The notes under the pieces were generated by a model that made no database searches, was not told the DNA's origin, and saw only the letters and a program-made list of their open reading frames with translations. From contig UCJA01000009.1 of assembly GCA_900472675.1 (NCBI GenBank), forward strand, positions 124,001-188,000: 64,000 nt of DNA. Reading direction: 5' to 3'. This DNA comes from Hyphomicrobiales bacterium (GTDB taxonomy: Bacteria > Pseudomonadota > Alphaproteobacteria > Rhizobiales > Rhizobiaceae). Shown here one piece after another: positions 45,686 through 55,505 of this stretch (positions are counted from its first letter, which is position 1; the number at the start of each line of letters is the position of its first letter). The translations under genes and the position numbers were made by a program.

Positions 45686-47791
45686 CTACCCGGCGCGCAG
45701 GAAGCGGATTGCTTCGTCGCGCCGGTGGAGATAGAGCAGCACCCGCAGCGCCTGTCCGCGGTCGCTGACCAGCTCCGGATCACGCTCCAGCAGATAGGTC
45801 GCATCCTTGCGGGCAATCTCCAGCAGATCCGCATGGGCCTCGAGGCTCGCGATCCGGAACCCAGGCGTGCCGGACTGACGCGTCCCGAGCAATTCGCCTT
45901 CACCCCGCAACTTCAGATCTTCCTCGGCAATCATAAACCCGTCCTCGCTGTCGCGCAGGATGGAAAGGCGCGCCCGGCCGGTTTCGCTGAGCGGTCCCTT
46001 GTAAAGCAGGATGCAGGTGGAGGCCTCCGCGCCGCGACCGACCCGGCCGCGAAGCTGGTGCAACTGGGCAAGCCCGAAATTTTCCGCATGCTCGATCACC
46101 ATGATCGTCGCATCGGGCACGTCGACGCCCACCTCGACAACGGTGGTCGCGACCAGCAGGCGCACCTCACCGCTTTTGAACGCGGCCATCACCGCGTCCT
46201 TTTCGGGCCCCGTCATCCGTCCATGCACGAGGCCGACCTTGTCGGCGCCGAGCTCGCGGGCGAGCAGCGAATGCCGTTCCTCGACCGACATCAGCTCCGA
46301 TTGATCCGACTCCTCGACCAGCGGGCAGATCCAGTAGGCCTTCTTGCCCTCAGCCAAGGCGGATCGGAGCCGCTCGACAATGTCGCCCAGACGTTCGAGA
46401 GGAATGGTCACGGTCTGGATCGGCTTGCGGCCGGCGGGTTTTTCGGTGAGCTTCGACACATCCATGTCGCCGAAGGCCGCCAGCACCAGTGTGCGCGGGA
46501 TAGGGGTCGCGGTCATCACCAGCATGTGCGGCGAAACGCCCTTCGCGGTCAGCCGCAGCCGCTGATGCACCCCGAAGCGATGCTGCTCGTCGACCACGGC
46601 CAGCAGCAGGTTCTTGTAGTTCACCGCATCCTGGAACAGCGCATGGGTGCCGATGACGATCTGCGCTTCGCCGCTGGCGATGCGTTCCGTCACCAGGTCG
46701 CGCTCGCGACCCTTGACCCGCCCGGTCAGCACATCGACGGTAATGCCCGCCGCAGCCGCCATGCGCGAAATTGTCGCGTGGTGCTGGCGCGCCAGGATCT
46801 CGGTCGGCGCCATCAGCACGGCCTGTCCGCCGGCTTCCACGGCAGCTGCCATGGCCAGCAGCGCCACCAGCGTCTTGCCGGCGCCCACATCTCCCTGCAA
46901 AAGCCGCAGCATCCGGTCTTCGGCCGCCATGTCCTTGAGGATCTCGGCAACCGCGGTCGTCTGGCTGCCGGTCGGCGAAAAGGGCAGGGCGGCGAGTATC
47001 TTTGCGGCCAAGTCACCCTTTACCCGGATCGGCTGGCCCGGCACCTTGCGCACCCGCTGGCGCACCAGCGCCAGCGAGACCTGGCCGGCGAGAAACTCGT
47101 CATAGGCAAGCCGCCGGCGCGCGGGGGCCTGCGGATCCATGTCCGTCTCGTCGCGCGGGTCGTGCAGCAGCCGGAAGGCCTCGTCCGCGTCCGGAAAGCT
47201 CTGGCGCTCGGCAAGTGTCGCGTCGATCCACTCCGGCATGACGGGAAGGCGGGTAACCGATCCTTCGATCGCCTTGCGCAGCATCTTCGGCGTCAGTCCG
47301 GCTGTCAGCGGATACACCGGCTCCACCAGGGGCAGCGTATCCGCTTCCGAGGCTTTGACGACAAAATCCGGATGCACCATCGAGGCGCGGCCGTTGAACC
47401 AGTCCACCTTGCCGCTCACCATCATCATTTCGTCCAGCGGCAGCAGCTTTTCGAGCCAGCTCCCCTTGGCGCGGAAGAATGTGAGCGCCAGTTCCCCCGT
47501 CTCATCGTGCAGGATGACGCGATAGGGCTGGTTGCTTCGGCCGGGAGGAGGCGGCTGATGGCGGTCGACACGGCCTTCGATGGTGACGATGGCGCCCTGC
47601 GGAGCAAGGGCAATACCGGGCCGGTAGCGGCGATCGATCAGCGACACCGGCGCGTGAAACAGGAGGTCGACAACCCGGCAGTCGTCCTCGTCCCGTCCGG
47701 TCACACGGGCGATCAGGTCGGCGAGTTTTGGCCCCACACCGGGCAGGGAGGAGACGGGCGAAAACAGGGGATCGAGAAGGGCGGGACGCAT
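45686..47791 (-). CDS. recG: ATP-dependent DNA helicase RecG
   Basis: The 701-residue protein reverses stalled replication forks and branches Holliday junctions. The N-terminal wedge/OB domain (RPGIALAPQGAIVTIEGRVDRH) is followed by the helicase core with Walker A GDVGAGKTLVAL, the DEQH box in VVDEQHRFGVHQR, SAT-like motif VMTATPIPRTL, and motif VI QLRGRVGRG. ATG 47791 (MRPALLDPLFSP) gives the usual length; the frame is open to 47881. It is divergent from sdhE with 88 bases between. Confidence 0.96.
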   Translation of the reverse strand: MRPALLDPLFSPVSSLPGVGPKLADLIARVTGRDEDDCRVVDLLFHAPVSLIDRRYRPGIALAPQGAIVTIEGRVDRHQPPPPGRSNQPYRVILHDETGELALTFFRAKGSWLEKLLPLDEMMMVSGKVDWFNGRASMVHPDFVVKASEADTLPLVEPVYPLTAGLTPKMLRKAIEGSVTRLPVMPEWIDATLAERQSFPDADEAFRLLHDPRDETDMDPQAPARRRLAYDEFLAGQVSLALVRQRVRKVPGQPIRVKGDLAAKILAALPFSPTGSQTTAVAEILKDMAAEDRMLRLLQGDVGAGKTLVALLAMAAAVEAGGQAVLMAPTEILARQHHATISRMAAAAGITVDVLTGRVKGRERDLVTERIASGEAQIVIGTHALFQDAVNYKNLLLAVVDEQHRFGVHQRLRLTAKGVSPHMLVMTATPIPRTLVLAAFGDMDVSKLTEKPAGRKPIQTVTIPLERLGDIVERLRSALAEGKKAYWICPLVEESDQSELMSVEERHSLLARELGADKVGLVHGRMTGPEKDAVMAAFKSGEVRLLVATTVVEVGVDVPDATIMVIEHAENFGLAQLHQLRGRVGRGAEASTCILLYKGPLSETGRARLSILRDSEDGFMIAEEDLKLRGEGELLGTRQSGTPGFRIASLEAHADLLEIARKDATYLLERDPELVSDRGQALRVLLYLHRRDEAIRFLRAG

Positions 47792-47879
47792 GGCCGGAAA
47801 ATGCGCTGGAATTTGCCGGCTTGGCAAGGTGACGAAGGGGCTTTTCCGTCCTATATGAACCACAAACAGGAAGACGCAC

Positions 47880-48206
47880 ATGACTGGACTGTCACGTACC
47901 AGCGCGGATCTCGACCCGCGACGCAGACGTATTCTCTACCGCTGCTGGCATCGGGGCATCCGCGAGATGGACCTCGTGTTCGGGACCTTTGCCGAAACGG
48001 AGATCGCCGCCCTCGACCCCACCGATCTTGACGAGTTCGAGCTGATCATGGACGAGCAGGATCACGATCTGCACGCCTGGATCACCGGCGCTCAGCCCTT
48101 GCCCGAGCATTTCAACACGCCGCTCTTCGCGCGCATTGCAGCCTATGTCCCGGATTTCGATCCGGTCACCAAAGCCTCCCTTGAAGCGAGGCTCGGAAAC
48201 GCCTGA
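47880..48206 (+). CDS. sdhE: Succinate dehydrogenase assembly factor SdhE
   Basis: The 108-residue protein has the SdhE/SDHAF2 fold and the RGxxE flavinylation motif at about 25-29 (HRGIREMDLVFGTFAE). It helps attach FAD covalently to the SdhA subunit. The stop overlaps the mfd start by one base (TGATG), so mfd is probably co-translated; the coupling is positional and not functional as far as is known. Confidence 0.94.
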   Translation: MTGLSRTSADLDPRRRRILYRCWHRGIREMDLVFGTFAETEIAALDPTDLDEFELIMDEQDHDLHAWITGAQPLPEHFNTPLFARIAAYVPDFDPVTKASLEARLGNA

Positions 48207-51200
48207 TGATCCTTGGACTTGATGCAAAGAAACTTGCGGCGTCGGCAGCGCCGCTGACCGTATCGGGCGTGCCCGCAGGCATGGAGCCGCTGATCCTCGC
48301 GGAACTGGCGAAATCCGGTCAGCCTGTTGCCTATGTCATGTCCGATGGGCAGCGCATGGCAGACGTCGAGCAGATGCTGTCTTTCGTCGCTCCAGGCATC
48401 CCTGTGTTGACCCTGCCGGCCTGGGATTGTCTTCCCTATGACCGCGTCTCGCCAAGTGCTGATGTTTCTGCCCGGCGTTTGGCTGCCCTGTCCGGCCTCA
48501 TCAGCCATGCCCGCAAGCCGCATGCCGCCATCGTGCTGGTCACCGTCAATGCAATGCTGCAGCGGATCGCGCCTTCGGAAGTGATCGAGAGCCTGGCCTT
48601 TTCAGCCCGTCCAGGCAATCAGGTCCGCATGGACGATATCGCGGCAAGGCTTGAGCGCAACGGCTTCGACCGGGTCTCCACCGTGCACGAGGTCGGCGAA
48701 TTCGCAGTCCGCGGCGGCATTCTGGATGTCTTCGTGCCGGGCTCCGAGGAACCGGTGCGCCTGGACTTCTTCGGCGACACGCTCGAAACCATCCGTTCCT
48801 TCGATCCGGCAAGCCAGCGCACGACGGGGCAGGCGCGGTCGCTCGATCTAAACCCGATGAGCGAGGTGACGCTGACGCCGGATACGATCAGCCGGTTCCG
48901 CACCAACTATCTGTCGCTGTTCGGCGCCGCGACCCGCGACGACGCTTTGTATCAGGCCGTGTCGGAAGGCCGCCGCTACGCCGGCATGGAACACTGGCTG
49001 CCGCTTTTTTACGAACGCCTGGAAACGGCCTTCGACTATCTGAAGGGCTTCCGGCTCGTGACCGACCATACGGTCCGCGAGGCGGCCCTGGAGCGATCCA
49101 AGCTTGTCTTGGATTACTACGAGGCGCGACGCGACAGCGGTCGGACCGGCAAAGGGATCTCTGCCCAGTCAACACCCTACAAGCCTGTGCCGCGGGAACA
49201 GCTCTATCTCGACGGGGAAGAATTTGCAGCGGCGCTGGATGCGGTAAAGGCGCTGCGCCTGACACCCTTCAATGAAATGGATGCCGACGGTCGCCGGGTG
49301 GTGACAGTCGATGCGCGTCCAGGTCCGCGCTGGGCAATGACACAGTCCGAAGAGAAGGCAAGGGACAAGGAAGCGGGCGAACGCGCCAACGTCTTCGATC
49401 TGGTCGTGAAGCACATTGCCGACAGACGGGCCGCCGGCATCAAGGTGCTGGTCACCGGCTGGTCGACAGGCTCGCTCGATCGCCTTCTGCAGGTGCTGGA
49501 AGAACGCGGGTTGAAGCGTGTCACGACAGTGGAAACGCTGGGTGATATCGACAAGCTGCAGAAGGGTGAAGCTGCTGCCGCGGTGCTCAGCCTTGAAGCG
49601 GGCTTTGAGACGGACACCCTGTCGGTGATCGGCGAGCAGGATATTCTCGGCGACCGCATGGTCCGGCGCGGCAAGCGCCGCAAGCGCGGCTCCGACTTCC
49701 TGACTGAAGTTGCCGGTCTCGACGAAGGCTCGCTCGTGGTTCACGCCGAGCATGGCATCGGCCGCTTCGTCGGGCTCATTACCATCGAGGCCGCCGGTGC
49801 GCCGCGGGCCTGCCTGGAGCTGCATTACGCGGATCAGGCCAAGCTTTTCCTGCCCGTCGAAAACATCGATCTATTGTCCCGCTACGGCTCCGAGGCAGCC
49901 GAAGCCCAGCTCGACAAGCTGGGTGGCGGCGCCTGGCAGGCCCGCAAGGCCAAGCTGAAGAAGCGCCTGCTGGACATGGCCGGCAATCTCATCAAGATCG
50001 CCGCGACCCGCATGGTCCGCCGCGCACCGGTACTGACGACGCCGGAAGGCCTCTACGACGAGTTTGCCGCCCGCTTCCCCTATGACGAGACCGAAGACCA
50101 AGGCAACGCCATCGAGGCGGTCCGTGAGGATCTCTCTGCCGGACGCCCGATGGACCGGCTGGTCTGCGGCGACGTGGGCTTCGGCAAGACCGAGGTGGCG
50201 TTGCGTGCAGCCTTCTTTGCAGCCATGAACGGTGCCCAGGTAGCCGTGGTGGTGCCAACGACGCTGCTGGCGCGCCAGCACTTCAAGACCTTCCGCGAGC
50301 GTTTCCGCGGCCTGCCGATCACGGTTGCCCAGGCGTCGCGCCTGGTGACGGCCAAGGAACTGGCCGAGACCAAGAAGGGTATCGCCAGCGGCAAGGTCGA
50401 TATCGTTGTTGGCACGCATGCCTTGCTCGGCAGCGCCATCCAGTTTGCCAACCTCAGCCTGCTGATCATCGACGAGGAACAGCACTTCGGCGTGAAGCAC
50501 AAGGAACGGCTGAAGGAGCTGAAGAGCGACGTGCACGTGCTGACGCTCTCGGCGACACCGATTCCCCGCACGCTGCAGCTGGCGATGACAGGCGTTCGCG
50601 AACTGTCGCTGATCAGGACCCCGCCGGTCGATCGCATGGCGGTCCGCACCTTCATCTCCCCCTTCGACCCGCTGGTCATCCGCGAGACGCTGATGCGCGA
50701 GCATTACCGGGGAGGGCAGAGCTTCTATGTCTGTCCCCGCCTCTCGGACCTTCCGGAGATCGAGGCTTTCTTGCAGTCGGATGTTCCGGAGCTGAAGGTC
50801 GCGGTGGCGCACGGCCAGATGGCGGCAGGCGAGCTGGAAGACGTGATGAATGCCTTCTACGACGGCCAGTACGACGTACTTCTGTCGACCACCATCGTTG
50901 AATCCGGGCTGGATGTGCCAACCGCAAACACTCTGATCGTCCACCGCGCCGACATGTTCGGTCTGGCCCAACTCTACCAGCTGCGCGGCCGCGTCGGGCG
51001 CTCGAAGGTGCGGGCTTTCGCGCTCTTCACCCTGCCGGTCAACAAGCAGCTGACGCAGATGGCGGAACGCCGCCTCAAGGTGCTCCAGTCGCTCGATACC
51101 CTCGGTGCCGGCTTCCAGCTCGCCAGCCACGACCTCGACATCCGCGGTGCCGGCAACCTGCTGGGCGAGGAACAGTCGGGCCACATCAAGGAAGTCGGCT

Positions 51201-51730
51201 TCGAGCTTTACCAGCAGATGCTGGAAGAGGCGGTCGCCGAGGTCAAGGGCGACGATACCGGGGCAGACACCGGCTGGTCACCGCAGATTTCCGTGGGCAT
51301 CACGGTCATGATCCCGGAAACCTACGTGCCCGACCTGCACCTGCGCATGGGTCTCTATCGCCGCCTGGGCGAAGTCACGGAACTGGCAGAGATCGACGGC
51401 TTCGGCGCCGAGATGGTGGACCGCTTCGGGCCGATGCCCGTCGAGGTGCAGAACCTCCTCAAGGTGGTCTACATCAAGTCGCTCTGCCGCAAGGCCAATG
51501 TCGAAAAGCTTGATGCCGGCCCCAAGGGGATCGTCATGACCTTCCGCGACAGGCAGTTCCCCAATCCGACCGGGCTCGTCGGCTATATCGCCAGACAGGG
51601 CACCATGGCGAAGATCCGGCCGGACCACAGCGTCTTCCTGACCCGCGACCTGCCGACGCCCGAAAAGCGCCTGACCACCGCGGCGCAGATCATGAAGCAG
51701 TTCGCAGATATCGCGGCGACAGACCCCTGA
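48206..51730 (+). CDS. mfd: Transcription-repair coupling factor Mfd
   Basis: The 1174-residue protein removes RNA polymerase stalled at DNA lesions and recruits UvrA. The order of parts is visible: UvrB-like module (about 1-330; FAVRGGILDVFVPGSEEPVRL), RNA polymerase interaction domain (about 490-570; LDEGSLVVHAEHGIGRFVGL), RecG-like translocase with Walker A GDVGFGKTEVALRAA, DEEQHFGV and QLRGRVGRSKVRAFALF, and the C-terminal TRCF domain with VPDLHLRMGLYRRLGE. uvrA, its partner in repair, lies at the right end of this window. Confidence 0.97.
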   Translation: MILGLDAKKLAASAAPLTVSGVPAGMEPLILAELAKSGQPVAYVMSDGQRMADVEQMLSFVAPGIPVLTLPAWDCLPYDRVSPSADVSARRLAALSGLISHARKPHAAIVLVTVNAMLQRIAPSEVIESLAFSARPGNQVRMDDIAARLERNGFDRVSTVHEVGEFAVRGGILDVFVPGSEEPVRLDFFGDTLETIRSFDPASQRTTGQARSLDLNPMSEVTLTPDTISRFRTNYLSLFGAATRDDALYQAVSEGRRYAGMEHWLPLFYERLETAFDYLKGFRLVTDHTVREAALERSKLVLDYYEARRDSGRTGKGISAQSTPYKPVPREQLYLDGEEFAAALDAVKALRLTPFNEMDADGRRVVTVDARPGPRWAMTQSEEKARDKEAGERANVFDLVVKHIADRRAAGIKVLVTGWSTGSLDRLLQVLEERGLKRVTTVETLGDIDKLQKGEAAAAVLSLEAGFETDTLSVIGEQDILGDRMVRRGKRRKRGSDFLTEVAGLDEGSLVVHAEHGIGRFVGLITIEAAGAPRACLELHYADQAKLFLPVENIDLLSRYGSEAAEAQLDKLGGGAWQARKAKLKKRLLDMAGNLIKIAATRMVRRAPVLTTPEGLYDEFAARFPYDETEDQGNAIEAVREDLSAGRPMDRLVCGDVGFGKTEVALRAAFFAAMNGAQVAVVVPTTLLARQHFKTFRERFRGLPITVAQASRLVTAKELAETKKGIASGKVDIVVGTHALLGSAIQFANLSLLIIDEEQHFGVKHKERLKELKSDVHVLTLSATPIPRTLQLAMTGVRELSLIRTPPVDRMAVRTFISPFDPLVIRETLMREHYRGGQSFYVCPRLSDLPEIEAFLQSDVPELKVAVAHGQMAAGELEDVMNAFYDGQYDVLLSTTIVESGLDVPTANTLIVHRADMFGLAQLYQLRGRVGRSKVRAFALFTLPVNKQLTQMAERRLKVLQSLDTLGAGFQLASHDLDIRGAGNLLGEEQSGHIKEVGFELYQQMLEEAVAEVKGDDTGADTGWSPQISVGITVMIPETYVPDLHLRMGLYRRLGEVTELAEIDGFGAEMVDRFGPMPVEVQNLLKVVYIKSLCRKANVEKLDAGPKGIVMTFRDRQFPNPTGLVGYIARQGTMAKIRPDHSVFLTRDLPTPEKRLTTAAQIMKQFADIAATDP

Positions 51731-51733
51731 CGC

Positions 51734-52684
51734 TCAACCCCGCGGGGCAGTGCCTTGGGCCTGTTCCGCGGGGGCAATCAGCGCGGCGGCCTGTCCGTCG
51801 GGCAGGGCAGGTGGCAGCGGCACGTTGCGGACCCTTTCGCGAACGAGCGTGAGGAAGCCTGAGCCGCAGATCAGCACGATCCCGGCCACCATCGGCATGT
51901 CGACGGCGTCCCCGAACACCAGGTAGCCGAACAGGACTGCCCAGATCATCTGGCTGTACTGCGTCGGGCCGATGAGGGCCGCTGGTGCGTGATTGGCGGC
52001 ATACATCAGGAGAATGCCGCCGACGGCCGCGAGCAGCCCGTAGCCGGCCAGATAGACCCACTGCTCCAGTGTCGGGATCCGAAAGTCCGGGATCATCAAC
52101 AGGCCGGACACCACGAGAACGCCAAGCACGCCGGCGCTGTAGAGCGAAATGTTCTTTTCCGTCGGTCCGATCGCCCGGTAGCAGATGATCGAGATGGCGC
52201 CGCTCAGGCCGCCGAACACGGCCCCGAGGTGACCGATCGACAGCTCGCGGAACCCGGGCCTCAGCACGATCAGCGTGCCAATGAAGCCCAGTGCCACCGC
52301 GCCCCAGCGCCGCACGCCCACCTGTTCCTTCAGGAACAGAACGGACATGATGGTCACGAAGCAGGGCAGAAGGAAGATCAGCACGAAGGCTTCCGCCATC
52401 GACAGATGCGTGAAGGCGATAACGGCGCCGATGCTGCCCATACTCGCCGCAAAGAAGCGTAAGAGCCAGAGCGGACGATTGGAGGTGCGCACCACGTCCA
52501 GCCAGTGATCGCCCGGCTTCATCAGGAAGGGAAAGCCGGCTAGGCCGAAGACGGCGCCAAGAAACGCCGACTGATAGGGGCTAAGTCCTCCGCCGACCAG
52601 CTTCACGCTGGCATCGCTCCAGGAATAGGCGGCAAAGGCGGCAAAGGCCAGAAGCACGCCCTTCAGGTTCTGATCACGCGACAT
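51734..52684 (-). CDS. EamA-family (DMT) transporter
   Basis: The 316-residue protein has ten membrane helices in two EamA repeats (AFAAYSWSDASVKLVGGGLSPYQ first half; CYRAIGPTEKNISLYSAGVLG second half), typical of drug/metabolite exporters. The substrate is unknown. It ends three bases from the mfd stop (convergent) and follows the DsbA-like gene by 17 bases on the same strand, so the two probably share a transcript. Confidence 0.9.
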   Translation of the reverse strand: MSRDQNLKGVLLAFAAFAAYSWSDASVKLVGGGLSPYQSAFLGAVFGLAGFPFLMKPGDHWLDVVRTSNRPLWLLRFFAASMGSIGAVIAFTHLSMAEAFVLIFLLPCFVTIMSVLFLKEQVGVRRWGAVALGFIGTLIVLRPGFRELSIGHLGAVFGGLSGAISIICYRAIGPTEKNISLYSAGVLGVLVVSGLLMIPDFRIPTLEQWVYLAGYGLLAAVGGILLMYAANHAPAALIGPTQYSQMIWAVLFGYLVFGDAVDMPMVAGIVLICGSGFLTLVRERVRNVPLPPALPDGQAAALIAPAEQAQGTAPRG

Positions 52685-52701
52685 GTCCCGCTGCTCCGCC
52701 G

Positions 52702-53373
52702 TCAGTTCATGGCCTTGCGGGCGTCCGCCTTCAGGCGGGCGATGTCCCTGAGAGCATTGGCCATGACCTCGGCAGGCTGGGCGCCGCTGATGGCATACTG
52801 GCCATCGAGGATGAAGAAGGGCACGCCGCTTACCCCCATCTTCTGGGCCGCATCGATCTCTGCAAGCACCGTATCCTTATCGGCGTCGCCCTTGAGCAGG
52901 TTCGCGATGACGTTGCGGTCAAGGCCTGAGGCCTCCGCAATGTCGAGCAGAACTGCATGGTCACCGACATTGCGGCCGTCCTCGAAATAGGCCTTGAACA
53001 GTGCATTGGCGACCCGGTCCTGGATGTCCCGGCCCTCCAGCACCGCCCAGTGCAGCAGTCGGTGTGCATCCAGCGTATTCGGTCCGATCTTGATGGCCGC
53101 AAAATTGAAGGCGATGCCGACCTCGGCCCCGAGACCGGTGAGTGTTTCGTGGGCACGGGCAACTGCATCCTCGCCGCCCAGCTTCTGTGCCAGATGCGCG
53201 TGGTGATCAACCCCTTCAGGCGGATGATCGGGGTTGAGGCGATAGGGCCGCCAGTTGATGTCGACACCCACCTCGTCCTGCACTTCGGCGACGGCGAGTT
53301 CCAGCCGCGCCTTGCCGAGATAGCACCAGGGGCAGACGACGTCAGACACGATATCGATGGTCACGCGCTCCAT
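52702..53373 (-). CDS. DsbA-family oxidoreductase (FrnE/2-hydroxychromene isomerase-like)
   Basis: The 223-residue protein has a thioredoxin fold with an active-site CPWC near residue 15 (DIVSDVVCPWCYLGKARLE), a helical insert, and the cis-proline region GVSGVPFFILDGQYAISGAQ. There is no signal peptide, so it acts in the cytoplasm, like FrnE. AAGGACG precedes ATG 53373. It probably shares an operon with the EamA transporter downstream. Confidence 0.9.
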   Translation of the reverse strand: MERVTIDIVSDVVCPWCYLGKARLELAVAEVQDEVGVDINWRPYRLNPDHPPEGVDHHAHLAQKLGGEDAVARAHETLTGLGAEVGIAFNFAAIKIGPNTLDAHRLLHWAVLEGRDIQDRVANALFKAYFEDGRNVGDHAVLLDIAEASGLDRNVIANLLKGDADKDTVLAEIDAAQKMGVSGVPFFILDGQYAISGAQPAEVMANALRDIARLKADARKAMN

Positions 53374-53410
53374 GGCAGCGTCCTTTCGGTTGGAGGTGCG
53401 GATGAGGGCC

Positions 53411-55228
53411 CTACTGGGCGCGTGCATCCCACCATGTGTTGAGCTGGTACCCGTAGAGAGGCAATGTCTGCGGATAGCCGATATACGTCCAGCGGGCCAC
53501 CCACTGGTCGGGAATATGATAGAGCGGCACGAGGTAGTGTCCCGAAATCAGCATGCGGTCGTAGGCACGGACGCTCGATTGGAAGTCCTCCTCGCCTTTC
53601 GCCGTCAGCATGGCGGTGATCAGCCGGTCCACCGCCGGGTCCGCGGTCCCGGCGAAGTTGAAGCTCCCGGGCGTATTGCTCGATGCTGATCCCCAGCGCC
53701 CGACCTGCTCGATCCCCGGCGACAGGGAGGAGGGGTAGGACTTCATGATCATGTCGTAGCTGAAACTGCCGGACCTCGACTGGTACTCCGAATCATCCAC
53801 CGTCCGGATCCTCATCTCGACGCCGATCATCCTGAGCGTCCGCTGGTAGGTGATCGCAAGCTTCTCCTGGTCGGTCGTCTGCGTCATCAATTCGAAGGAG
53901 AGGGGCCGGCCCTTGGCATCGACCATCCGGCCGTTGCGGATCGTGTAACCGCCCTTCTTCAGACGCTCGACAGCCTCCCGCAGAACCTTCCTGTCGGCGC
54001 CCGATGCGTCCGTGCGGGGGAGGTGGTAGGTACCAGCCAGAACGTCCGGCTCGATCCGGTTGCTGATATCGCCAAGGATGCCGAGTTCGCGCGCATCCGC
54101 CGGACGGTCGAGCGCGCTGAGCGGCGAGTTCTGCCAATAGCTTTCGGTGCGGGTGTAGGCGTCTCCGAAAAGGTTCTTGTTCACCCACTCGAAATCGAAG
54201 GCGAGCGACAGGCCTGCCCGCACATCTGCGTTCGAAAAAATCTGTCGCCGGGTATTGAACACGAATCCGAGCATGCCGCTCGGCAGCTGCGGCCGGAACC
54301 GCTCCTGCACCACATCGCCGTTGCGGACCGCCGGGAAATCATAGCCACGCGCCCAGTGGATGGGGCTCCCTTCGAGGTAGATGTCGATCACGCCCTTCTT
54401 GAAGGCTTCAAACAGCGTCGCCTCCTGGAGAAAGTATTCGATCGAAATGCGGTCGTAATTGTCGATGCCGACTTTGGACGGCACGTCTCTGCCCCAGTAG
54501 TCGGCGTTGCGCTCGTAGGTGATCCGCTCACCCGGCGACAGCGACTTGATCCGGTAGGGACCGGAACCGACCGGCGGCTTCAGCGTCGATTGTTCGAAGG
54601 TCGCCGGATCGATCGCGTGTCTGGGAAGGATCGGCGTGGAGGAGGCGATGATCAGCGGGAATTCGCGGTCCGCCTTCTCGTTGAAGGTAAAGCGAACGCT
54701 GTGATCGCCGACCTTCTCCATTGTCTTCACCGCATCCAGACGCCTGGAGAAGGGAATGCGACCCTTGTCGCGCAGGATCTCGAACGAAAAGATTACGTCG
54801 TCCGGCGTGACAGGCTGCCCGTCGGACCAGCGTGCCTTCGGATTGAGATTGAACTGGATAAAGCTGCGGTCCTCGTCCATCTCGACGGTTTCCGCCAGCA
54901 GCCCATAGAGCGTGAAGGGCTCGTTTGAAGACCGCACCATAAGCGTCTCGTAGATCAGGTTGCCAAAGGCCGGATCCCAGATGCCACGGGCCGTGGTGCG
55001 GATGCTCTTGAGGTTGAACGGATTGAGGCTGTCATACGTCCCCACCACGCCGTAGCGAATGGCGCCGCCCTTCTTCACGTCCGGATTGACGTAAGGGAAA
55101 TGCCTGTAGTCCGCCGGCAGGTCCGGACTGCCATGCATGGCGATCGCATGGACAGGCTCCGCCACGGCTGCACCATTTGAAAGCAAGAATGCAAGCATGG
55201 CGGCCATGAGAAAGATGAGGCGCCGCAT
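53411..55228 (-). CDS. ABC transporter substrate-binding protein, family 5 (peptide/oligopeptide), orphan
   Basis: The 605-residue periplasmic protein has a signal peptide (cleavage after AVA, about residue 23) and the SBP_bac_5 architecture: YDSLNPFNLKSIRTTARG near 70, ARWSDGQPVTPDDVIFSFE near 140, and VGSGPYRIKSLSPGERITYERN near 230. It resembles YejA-type proteins. No permease or ATPase gene is beside it. It may serve a system encoded elsewhere. AAGGACC lies before ATG 55228; 55246 is the alternative. A 277-base region separates it from the IalB-like gene. Confidence 0.92.
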   Translation of the reverse strand: MRRLIFLMAAMLAFLLSNGAAVAEPVHAIAMHGSPDLPADYRHFPYVNPDVKKGGAIRYGVVGTYDSLNPFNLKSIRTTARGIWDPAFGNLIYETLMVRSSNEPFTLYGLLAETVEMDEDRSFIQFNLNPKARWSDGQPVTPDDVIFSFEILRDKGRIPFSRRLDAVKTMEKVGDHSVRFTFNEKADREFPLIIASSTPILPRHAIDPATFEQSTLKPPVGSGPYRIKSLSPGERITYERNADYWGRDVPSKVGIDNYDRISIEYFLQEATLFEAFKKGVIDIYLEGSPIHWARGYDFPAVRNGDVVQERFRPQLPSGMLGFVFNTRRQIFSNADVRAGLSLAFDFEWVNKNLFGDAYTRTESYWQNSPLSALDRPADARELGILGDISNRIEPDVLAGTYHLPRTDASGADRKVLREAVERLKKGGYTIRNGRMVDAKGRPLSFELMTQTTDQEKLAITYQRTLRMIGVEMRIRTVDDSEYQSRSGSFSYDMIMKSYPSSLSPGIEQVGRWGSASSNTPGSFNFAGTADPAVDRLITAMLTAKGEEDFQSSVRAYDRMLISGHYLVPLYHIPDQWVARWTYIGYPQTLPLYGYQLNTWWDARAQ

Positions 55229-55505
55229 GAAGTGGTCCTTGTTCAATTGCCGTTGATTCGCGTGGAAGTTAGCCTATGAGTGGAGTGTGGCCAAAGAAAC
55301 TCTTGGCAGATCCGTTCTCCGGCCGTCTCGCGTGAAAAATGCGAAACAAAGGCTGGATATGGCACTCGCCCCGATGTAACAGGAAGGTCGCACCCCGGGT
55401 CATTCAATTGCCTCATTTGAACGACAGGTGACAGGCAGTAGGACGCCCATAGGGATGGACGGCACCTTGCCCCGCCCTAATGGATTTCAGGAGACGGATT
55501 TCGTG

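Noticed and set aside
45725..48031. Long plus-strand open frame of 768 codons over recG
   Set aside because: It is antisense to the well-supported recG gene, is rich in Arg, His and Gln as shadow frames are in GC-rich DNA, and ends inside sdhE.
49871..51184. Minus-strand open frame of 437 codons inside mfd
   Set aside because: Antisense to the helicase core, no domain.
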